From: Legionellaceae bacterium
Lineage (GTDB): Bacteria; Pseudomonadota; Gammaproteobacteria; Legionellales; Legionellaceae
Reading direction: 5' to 3'
Assembly: GCA_023266075.1 (NCBI GenBank)
Contig: JAHFRX010000023.1
Span: forward strand, 1-11,011
Length of the DNA: 11,011 nucleotides
Shown here piece after piece: positions 5,526 through 11,011 of this stretch (positions within the stretch are counted from its first letter, which is position 1; each line of letters opens with the position of its first letter). A program made the position numbers and the translations under genes. The notes under the pieces were generated by a model that did no database searches, had not been told where the DNA came from, and saw only the letters and a program-made list of their open reading frames with translations.

Positions 5526-6413
5526 ATGTCAGTTGATGCAAAATTAGTGATGGAGCTCCGTCAGCGTACTGGGGCTGGCATGATGGAATGTAAGCGGTTT
5601 TTGGGCTTACCCCAAGTGAATGGTGATATTGAATTAGCGATTCTAGAAATGCGTAAAGCAGGACAAGCAAAAGCGGATAAGAAAGCTGATCGAATTGCAG
5701 CGGAAGGTGTGATTGTTTTTGCACGTAGTGACGATGGTCGACGTGCACTTTTAGTTGAAATTAATAGTGAAACAGATTTCGTCGCGCGTGATGCAAACTT
5801 CACACAATTTGCAACGGATGTTGCGAAGACGGCTTTAAGTACTCATGTGACGGATGTCATGAAGCTTTCGGAAACAAAAATGATTCACCGTGAGATAACT
5901 GTAGAAGAAGCGCGTCAAGAACTGGTTGCAAAGATAGGTGAGAATGTCAAAATTCGTCGTATCGAACTGGTTGAGTCTCAAGGTACTGTTGGTACTTATA
6001 TGCATGGCACACGTATTGGTGTGTTAGTTGCACTGAGCACGGCAGATGATGTGTTGGCAAAAGATATTGCAATGCACATTGCTGCATCTAAGCCTATTGT
6101 GGTGAGTCGTGACGATGTACCAGAAGCTTCGATTGAAAATGAGCGTGAAATTTTTATGGCGCAAGCTAAAGATAGTGGAAAGCCACAAGAAATTATCGAG
6201 AAAATGGTTGAAGGACGAATGAGTAAATATGTTGACGAAGTGAGCCTTTTAGGGCAGCCTTTTGTGAAAGATCCAAGCAAAAAGATTATGCAGCTGCTGA
6301 AAGAGAAAAGTGCTGACGTATCACGTTTTATTCGCCTAGAAGTGGGTGAAGGGATTGAGAAGAAAGAAGATAATTTTGTTGCAGAAGTGATGGCTCAGGT
6401 CCGTGAATCATGA
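5526..6413 (+). CDS. tsf: Translation elongation factor Ts
   Basis: A 295-residue EF-Ts, the nucleotide exchange factor that releases GDP from EF-Tu. The N-terminal module reads LRQRTGAGMMECK. The exchange-core motif ETDFVARDANF (82-92) holds the Asp84-Phe85 pair that corresponds to the EF-Tu-contacting residues of the family. Later motifs are AKIGENVKIRR, YMHGTRIGVLVAL, KDIAMHIAASKP, EKMVEGRMSKYVDEVSLLGQ, PFVKDPSK and FIRLEVGEGIEKKE. ATG 5526 is chosen because GGAG (5516-5519) lies 6 nt upstream; ATG 5523 and GTG 5514 are too close to it or overlap it. The segment CKRFLGLPQVNGDIE (22-36) is two residues longer than the usual CKKALxEAxGDIE and contains a proline in what is normally a helix. 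The protein is otherwise intact. Its stop overlaps the pyrH start by 4 nt. Confidence 0.97.
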   Translation: MSVDAKLVMELRQRTGAGMMECKRFLGLPQVNGDIELAILEMRKAGQAKADKKADRIAAEGVIVFARSDDGRRALLVEINSETDFVARDANFTQFATDVAKTALSTHVTDVMKLSETKMIHREITVEEARQELVAKIGENVKIRRIELVESQGTVGTYMHGTRIGVLVALSTADDVLAKDIAMHIAASKPIVVSRDDVPEASIENEREIFMAQAKDSGKPQEIIEKMVEGRMSKYVDEVSLLGQPFVKDPSKKIMQLLKEKSADVSRFIRLEVGEGIEKKEDNFVAEVMAQVRES

Positions 6414-7153
6414 TGGATAACCCTAAACTCAAATATCGTCGTATCTTATTGAAATGCAGTGGTGAAGCGCTCATGGGAGATGGCCATCATGGCATTGACC
6501 CGCGTGTGCTAGATAAAATTGCATCGGATGTGGCGGAGTTAGTAGGTTTGGGTCTTGAGATCGGTCTGGTTATTGGTGGTGGTAATTTGTTTCGCGGTAA
6601 GACGCTTTCTGATGCAGGCCTTGGTCGTGTGACGGGTGATTATATGGGGATGCTTGCCACCGTGATGAATGCACTTGCATTAAGGGATGCATTGGAGCGT
6701 ATTGATTTGCCCGCGCGCATTATGTCTGCGATACCGATGTTAGGTGTGGTTGATCCATATAATCGTCGAAAAGCGATAACGCATTTACGAAACAAGCATG
6801 TGATTATTTTTGCAGCGGGGATTGGCAATCCTTTTTTTACCACAGATACAGCGGCTTGTTTGCGTGCGATTGAAGTGGGTGCAGATATTGTTTTGAAAGC
6901 GACAAAAGTCGATGGTATTTATTCAGATGATCCGAATAAAAATCCAAACGCAAAACGTTATGATTATTTGACGTATCGAGAAGTTTTAACGCAAGGTCTT
7001 GAAGTGATGGATTTGACTGCGATTTGTTTGTGTCAAGATCATAATATGCCCTTGCAAGTGTTTGATATGTCAGCTCCTGGTGCACTGAAGCGAATTGTGC
7101 TGGGCGAGCAAATCGGGACTATTGTTGGAGGAGGAACAGAGCATGATGAGTGA
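6410..7153 (+). CDS. pyrH: UMP kinase
   Basis: A 247-residue bacterial UMP kinase of the amino-acid-kinase fold, which phosphorylates UMP to UDP with ATP. In E. coli it is a hexamer activated by GTP and inhibited by UTP. Motifs in order: LLKCSGEALMG (13-23); VIGGGNLFRG (54-63); TGDYMGMLATVMNALALRDA (75-94); PYNRRKAI; the nucleotide-binding GIGNPFFTTDTAA (137-149); and LKATKVDGIYSDDP (162-175). The residue after the first Gly of that nucleotide-binding motif is Ile, where Thr is common. The start ATG 6410 overlaps the tsf stop (ATGA), with another ATG at 6413; no strong ribosome binding site is seen, so translation is probably coupled to tsf. The end overlaps frr by 11 nt. Length is close to the 241 residues of E. 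coli. Confidence 0.97.
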   Translation: MMDNPKLKYRRILLKCSGEALMGDGHHGIDPRVLDKIASDVAELVGLGLEIGLVIGGGNLFRGKTLSDAGLGRVTGDYMGMLATVMNALALRDALERIDLPARIMSAIPMLGVVDPYNRRKAITHLRNKHVIIFAAGIGNPFFTTDTAACLRAIEVGADIVLKATKVDGIYSDDPNKNPNAKRYDYLTYREVLTQGLEVMDLTAICLCQDHNMPLQVFDMSAPGALKRIVLGEQIGTIVGGGTEHDE

Positions 7154-7700
7154 AATTAAGCGTGATGCAGAGCGTCGTATGCAAAAAGCAGCGGACGCCT
7201 TGCAGCATGAAATGATAAAAATCAGAACAGGAAGAGCAAGTGCAAATCTACTGGATCATGTGATGGTAGATTACTATGGCAACATGACACCGATTAATCA
7301 AGTTGCGAATGTTACTGCAAGTGATGCTCGCACGATCAGTGTAACGCCGTGGGAAAAATCAATGTTTCCTGCTGTTGAAAAAGCGATTTTGAATTCAGGT
7401 TTAGGTCTCAACCCGGCAAACTCTGGATCTGTGATTCGTGTACCCATGCCACCTTTGAGCGAAGAGCGTCGTAAAGAAATGATTCGTGTGGTAAAAAGTG
7501 AGGCAGAGCAAGGACGTGTTGCTGTTCGTAATATACGTCGAGACGCGAACCAAGCGCTAAAAGAAAGTGTAAAAGCGAAAGATATTTCTGAAGATGATGA
7601 GCGTCGTAGCATTGACGATATTCAAAAATTAACAGATCAATTTATCGCACAAATTGATGCGATTTTAGAAGCCAAAGAAAAAGATTTAATGGAAATTTAA
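7143..7700 (+). CDS. frr: Ribosome recycling factor
   Basis: A 185-residue protein, exactly the E. coli length. With EF-G it splits the post-termination ribosome. Diagnostic motifs are MIKIRTGRASANLLDHVMVD, VDYYGNMTPINQVANVT, SPAVEKAI-like MFPAVEKAILNSGLGLNP, VIRVPMPPLSEERRKEM and the helical AVRNIRRDANQALKESVK. It ends in the usual three-helix bundle (EDDERRSIDDIQKLTDQFI). ATG 7143 lies 8 nt after a strong GGAGG (7130-7134, within 7127-7136), which sits inside the pyrH end, so the genes overlap by 11 nt. The uppS-cdsA-dxr genes that often follow frr in Gammaproteobacteria are absent here. Instead holA converges and its stop lies inside the frr 3' end. Confidence 0.98.
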   Translation: MMSEIKRDAERRMQKAADALQHEMIKIRTGRASANLLDHVMVDYYGNMTPINQVANVTASDARTISVTPWEKSMFPAVEKAILNSGLGLNPANSGSVIRVPMPPLSEERRKEMIRVVKSEAEQGRVAVRNIRRDANQALKESVKAKDISEDDERRSIDDIQKLTDQFIAQIDAILEAKEKDLMEI

Positions 7701-8681
7701 GATCAATTGTTCTATTTCCATCGGCATATTTTTGATTTTGCCGAGTTTGAACATATGATCTATTTTTTGGCATGCGCTTAAGAGCGCATGCAGTGTCGTC
7801 GGCTGAAGTCGGCTTAAGGCTGCACGATATGCAGGCTCACGGTTTGCCCATATGTTTAAGCGAGAAGCAGCATCATTGAATTTCATGCCGTTCTGTATCA
7901 GTTGATGTAACTGAATCAGTAAGCGAATTTCTTGTGTTAATATCCATAAAATCAAGACACTTTCTGTTTTTTGAGCGATAGCAAGTCTCACACAAGAGAG
8001 TGCTTTTTCAAGATCAGCGTATAAGCAAGCATTGGCTAACTCAAAAAGATCATAATTGCATTCAAAGCTTAAATGCTCACGGACATCGTCTAAGGACAAG
8101 CTGTGCCCTGCTGGATGCAACAAGGTTAATTTTTCAACCAGTTGAGCACAGGCGAGATGGTTTCCCATCGTGTATTGCAGTATCAGTTCGACAATGTCAG
8201 ATGTATAAACCAATGGAACTCGATTGAGTGCATCTTGTATCCACTGTTGCATACGAGAAGCATTGAGTGAGGTGATGTGTACGATGGTGCATTCAGCGCG
8301 CGACATGCAAAAGGAGAGTGTCTTTTGTGTTAATAAAGGTGCTTGAACCAACAGCAAGCTTTGTGTATTGACGGCATCAAGATATGCTGTAAACATTTTT
8401 TTTTCACTAGCGTCTAAGTTTTTTTTATTGAAACGCACGTCAATTAGTTTTTGTTGAGAAAATAATGTGTAACTGTTCGCTTCAGCGTACATATCATGCC
8501 AGTCATGAGGCTGTTCGATTGAAAAATATAAGGCCTCTGAATCAGTATGGCGGTGTTTCCAAGCAGCCTTCACCTCTTTTACAGCTTGCATGATCAGAAA
8601 ATTATCCTGACCAATTAAAAGATAAACCGGTGACAATGTTTTTTTTAAATGTGGTGATAATGCGGTGTGTTTAATCAGCAT
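7686..8681 (-). CDS. holA: DNA polymerase III delta subunit (clamp loader wrench)
   Basis: A 331-residue protein recognised as HolA, the clamp-loader subunit that opens the beta sliding clamp. The E. coli protein has 343 residues. The N-terminus has the family text PVYLLIGQDNFLIMQAVKEV, a degenerate AAA+ fold without a Walker A site, as expected for delta. The middle carries the lid-region motif YTMGNHLACAQLVEKLTLLH. The C-terminal collar has ILWILTQEIRLLIQLHQL and IWANREPAYRAALSRL. Sequence conservation is low, as usual for this family, but the leuS-lptE context supports the call. ATG 8681 lies inside the end of the upstream Cys-rich gene (11-nt overlap), with no clear ribosome binding site, so coupled translation is likely. 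The stop overlaps the convergent frr by 15 nt. nadD, which follows holA in E. coli, is absent. Confidence 0.9.
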   Translation of the reverse strand: MLIKHTALSPHLKKTLSPVYLLIGQDNFLIMQAVKEVKAAWKHRHTDSEALYFSIEQPHDWHDMYAEANSYTLFSQQKLIDVRFNKKNLDASEKKMFTAYLDAVNTQSLLLVQAPLLTQKTLSFCMSRAECTIVHITSLNASRMQQWIQDALNRVPLVYTSDIVELILQYTMGNHLACAQLVEKLTLLHPAGHSLSLDDVREHLSFECNYDLFELANACLYADLEKALSCVRLAIAQKTESVLILWILTQEIRLLIQLHQLIQNGMKFNDAASRLNIWANREPAYRAALSRLQPTTLHALLSACQKIDHMFKLGKIKNMPMEIEQLILNFH

Positions 8682-9090
8682 TTAAATTACCGCTATCGCC
8701 ACCGTACTTGATCCAACATTGACCATGCGCCCCACCTTCGAGATAGAGGAAGCGATTACACATCGACATGGCTTTTTTGCATGAGTCTTCGCCATCGATA
8801 TCCCAAGCGTGCCCATCATCGTCAGTGACAATGCAACGTCCTTGTCCTGAAATTGGTTGTTCTTCGCAATATGATTGTGCGGTACGGCATGTTTTAGGTT
8901 GATTGGAATCTTTTTTACATGAAGATAGTGCACTTTTCATTGCTTTGTCTATGGTGAGTGCCGTTGCTTTGTAGCTTTGTTCTTTGGTGTCAAATGCTAA
9001 ACATAGCCATTCTTGAGGAATATTACTCGCGTAAGTTGTCGGCGCCAAAGCTAATATAAACATCATATAACATAATTTAAAGCGTTTCAT
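8671..9090 (-). CDS. Small secreted cysteine-rich protein, function unknown (139 aa)
   Basis: I cannot name this protein. It has a clear Sec signal peptide (basic MKRFK, hydrophobic CYMMFILALAP, then TTYA before SNIP), cut after about residue 22, so the mature part is about 117 residues in the periplasm or outside. The mature part has eight cysteines (in WLC, SSC, KTC, SYC, GRC, DSC, SMC and GQC), an even number that fits four disulfides. The two halves look weakly related: SALSSC...KTC in the first and KAMSMC...GQC in the second, each preceded by a C-containing strand with Asp (LCLAFD, RCIVTD). This suggests an old internal duplication. AAAGGGA precedes ATG 9090. The start overlaps the lptE stop by 4 nt and the end overlaps holA by 11 nt, so it is translated within an otherwise standard lptE-holA operon. 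Confidence 0.85.
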   Translation of the reverse strand: MKRFKLCYMMFILALAPTTYASNIPQEWLCLAFDTKEQSYKATALTIDKAMKSALSSCKKDSNQPKTCRTAQSYCEEQPISGQGRCIVTDDDGHAWDIDGEDSCKKAMSMCNRFLYLEGGAHGQCWIKYGGDSGNLNAD

Positions 9091-9623
9091 AAATTCCCTT
9101 TAACAGTAGTCTTTTGATTAAATTCTTTCTTTTTTGAAAGCGGTAGCGCGTTGATGCGTTGTACGATTTGTAAGGCTGCATCGTAACGCATATCATCAAT
9201 GATATGCTCTTCCTCATCATGTGATCCTAGAATCTTATCATTATTGATCGTCAAAAAGCGTGTGACAAGTATCGGTCGATTGTCGATAAGTACCGGGCCT
9301 TTTGTTTTTTCAAAAGAAAAAAAGATGTGATAGATGAGTTGATATTGTCGTGATGAGCTGCCCGAGCTAATACTCAGAATATTTTTTTCAATCGTTTCTT
9401 GGTGGATGGTTAAGCGATAAGGCGCATTGAGTTGAAGTTGGATGTTATCTTCCAATAAACGTCGTTTTATAATGGACGTTAAGTGTGGTGGCGTGTTCGT
9501 TGCAATAAGATGCATTGAATGATATATCTTTGAAAGCTTGTCTGTTTGACCCCGTAAAATAAAATGACAACCGGCAAGACTAAAAAGCGCAATGCTGAAG
9601 AGCAGTCGACAATAAGTGCTCAC
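9087..9623 (-). CDS. lptE: LPS-assembly lipoprotein LptE
   Basis: A 178-residue outer-membrane lipoprotein that plugs LptD and helps insert lipopolysaccharide into the outer leaflet. A short signal peptide ends in the lipobox LAGC, with Cys19 as the lipidated residue. HFILRG follows at once, like the GWHLR of E. coli LptE. The rest fits the family: a beta-strand region with SISSGSSSRQYQLIYHIFFS, then LTINNDKILGSHDEEEHIID and a final helix MRYDAALQIVQRINAL. The polar, basic C-terminus after residue 160 (SKKKEFNQKTTVKGNL) is probably disordered. The start is GTG 9623, overlapping the leuS stop as GTGA; no later start keeps the signal peptide. Overlap with the downstream Cys-rich gene is 4 nt. 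Presence of lptE implies LPS in the outer membrane. Confidence 0.93.
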   Translation of the reverse strand: MSTYCRLLFSIALFSLAGCHFILRGQTDKLSKIYHSMHLIATNTPPHLTSIIKRRLLEDNIQLQLNAPYRLTIHQETIEKNILSISSGSSSRQYQLIYHIFFSFEKTKGPVLIDNRPILVTRFLTINNDKILGSHDEEEHIIDDMRYDAALQIVQRINALPLSKKKEFNQKTTVKGNL

Positions 9624-11011
9624 CGTGTAATCACTAGATTAATCAGATGACGATGTGCCACGACAATGGCTTTTTGAATTGGCGTGTTTTCAAGAAACGA
9701 TGCGGTGATCATTTTTGCTTGTTCAATCAATTCAGCGTCTGATGTGTCAACATCGGTGGTAAATTGCCCGCGACGTTTACCGTTAATTTGTACAATAAAT
9801 TCAACTTGATTAATCTTAAGGGCGCTTTTGTCCACTTTAGGCCAAGGTGTGTCGATAATCGCTTTTGAAAAGCGGAGTGATTGCCATAATACATGTGTGA
9901 TATGAGGGGTGATAGGGGCTAATAAGCGTAGTAAGATACTGACGCCAGAGTGGAGGTAATAGCGATCGAGATCGGTTTCAATGTTAAACGCTGATAACTC
10001 GTTTAACAGTTTCATGCATGCCGAGACAACCGTATTAAATTGATGTCGTGAGTAATCATGTGATGCTTGTGCCAAGCGTTGATGGAGTGTAAAACGTGCT
10101 TTTTGAAGGCGTTGGTCTGCAAATTCCCAGTTGATATTGGGTGTGTCATCTACAAAAGTATCGTTAATCTCTTGAATCAATTGCTTGTGTTGATAAACAA
10201 ACGCCCATAGTCGTTTTAAGAAGCGGTGCGCGCCTTCAACCCCTGCATCTGACCATTCTAAAGATTGTTCAGGTGGTGCTGCAAAAAGTACAAATAGACG
10301 AGCAGTATCAGCGCCATAGGCGTCGATGAGTTGATTAGGGTCGACGATGTTTCCTACAGATTTTGACATTTTTTGTCCACCTTTGAGGACCATGCCCTGT
10401 GTTAAGAGTGAAGTAAATGGCTCGTCTGAATTCAATAAACCCTCATCCCGCATGAGCTTATGAAAAAATCGTGCGTATAATAAGTGCATGACAGCATGCT
10501 CAATACCGCCAATGTATTGGTCGACGGGTGTCCAGTATTTAGCGCGATCATCCAGCATGGTGCTGTCCTGACCTTTGCAAGCAAAGCGCGTGTAGTACCA
10601 TGAGGATTCGACGAATGTATCAAAAGTATCTGTTTCTCGCACGGCATCTTGTTCGCACTTAGGACAAACCGTGTTAACAAATTCTGAGCATTGCGCCAAA
10701 GGGGAGCCTTGTACTGTAAAGTCTACTGTTTCCGGTAAAGTGACAGGTAGATCTTCTTCGGAAACGGGGACAATGCCGCAATGTTCACAAATAATCATCG
10801 GGATAGGGGTACCCCAATAGCGCTGGCGTGAAACACCCCAATCGCGCAGGCGATAGTTGACTGTCGTATGGCCAAGTTCGCGCTCTTCAAGATAAGCGAT
10901 GATTTTTTGGGTCGCATCTTTTGAAGAGAGACCGTCGAATATTCCAGCGTTAATGAGTACGCCCTCACCCATGAAAGCGGCATCTTTAAGGGGTGTTGTT
11001 GATTGAATCAC
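9620..11011 (-). CDS. leuS: Leucyl-tRNA synthetase, C-terminal 463 residues (cut by window edge)
   Basis: The C-terminal part of LeuRS, a class I synthetase that attaches leucine to tRNA-Leu; the full enzyme is about 860 residues in E. coli. The window starts inside the protein, so its 5' end is beyond 11011; the GTG at the edge is internal, not a start. Visible in order are the RLRDWGVSRQRYWGTPIP segment (55-71) of the catalytic domain and the zinc-binding region with CEHC (75-78), Cys108 and CPKC (116-119). DTFVESSWYY and GGIEHAVMHLLYARF follow, then KMSKS (214-218), the ATP-binding loop, with SVGNIVDPNQLIDAYGAD after it. The anticodon-binding helical domain comes next, and the C-terminal domain that ends near VEFIVQINGKRRGQF and the final ITR. 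Its stop overlaps the lptE GTG by 4 nt. Confidence 0.97.
   Translation of the reverse strand: MIQSTTPLKDAAFMGEGVLINAGIFDGLSSKDATQKIIAYLEERELGHTTVNYRLRDWGVSRQRYWGTPIPMIICEHCGIVPVSEEDLPVTLPETVDFTVQGSPLAQCSEFVNTVCPKCEQDAVRETDTFDTFVESSWYYTRFACKGQDSTMLDDRAKYWTPVDQYIGGIEHAVMHLLYARFFHKLMRDEGLLNSDEPFTSLLTQGMVLKGGQKMSKSVGNIVDPNQLIDAYGADTARLFVLFAAPPEQSLEWSDAGVEGAHRFLKRLWAFVYQHKQLIQEINDTFVDDTPNINWEFADQRLQKARFTLHQRLAQASHDYSRHQFNTVVSACMKLLNELSAFNIETDLDRYYLHSGVSILLRLLAPITPHITHVLWQSLRFSKAIIDTPWPKVDKSALKINQVEFIVQINGKRRGQFTTDVDTSDAELIEQAKMITASFLENTPIQKAIVVAHRHLINLVITR

Noticed and set aside
8682..8933. Overlapping 83-codon open frame inside the Cys-rich gene
   Set aside because: It is a shifted frame of a gene with a clear signal peptide and cysteine pattern; it has no ribosome binding site.
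1..11011. CRISPR array, IS element, tRNA or rRNA, toxin-antitoxin or phage defence system
   Set aside because: I looked for direct repeats, terminal inverted repeats, transposase motifs and cloverleaf patterns and saw none; the genes are core functions.

Overview
This window looks like core chromosome of an AT-rich gammaproteobacterium (GC about 40-45% by eye). Three things point there. The leuS-lptE-holA cluster is typical of Gammaproteobacteria, as is the rpsB-tsf-pyrH-frr cluster. The glutamine synthetase is 469 residues long and keeps the adenylylation tyrosine seen in enteric GlnA. The type II secretion genes start at gspF, with no gspE upstream and glnA next door. A split T2SS of this kind recalls Legionella and relatives, so a Legionellales-like organism is my best guess, but the taxonomy is inference.

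Layout. (1) 1-1870, minus strand: a gspF-gspG-gspH operon running off the left edge. It encodes the inner-membrane platform protein, the major pseudopilin and a minor pseudopilin. (2) 1871-1968: a divergent intergenic region driving glnA to the right. (3) 1969-4524, plus strand: glnA, then an unrecognised 94-residue protein, then an unrecognised coiled-coil protein whose reading frame is broken near 4318-4330 (N-terminal part 3851-4369, C-terminal part 4366-4524). (4) 4525-7700, plus strand: a promoter, a structured leader, then rpsB, an attenuator-like hairpin, tsf, pyrH and frr, which serve translation and UMP phosphorylation. (5) 7686-11011, minus strand: leuS (3' part only), lptE, a small secreted Cys-rich protein and holA, chained by overlaps of 4, 4 and 11 nt. 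This operon meets frr tail to tail with a 15-nt overlap.

The gene clusters are mostly housekeeping. Ribosomal protein S2, EF-Ts and ribosome recycling factor support translation, and UMP kinase feeds pyrimidine nucleotide synthesis. LeuRS charges tRNA-Leu, LptE assembles LPS at the outer membrane with LptD, HolA loads the replication clamp, and GlnA assimilates ammonia. The accessory interest lies in the two unknown genes between glnA and rpsB and in the Cys-rich secreted protein between lptE and holA. Further points are the altered C-terminal calcium loop of GspG, a short insertion in EF-Ts, and the rpsB leader.

I see no mobile element, CRISPR array, tRNA, rRNA or clear novel multi-gene system. 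No gene-free stretch exceeds 300 bases.
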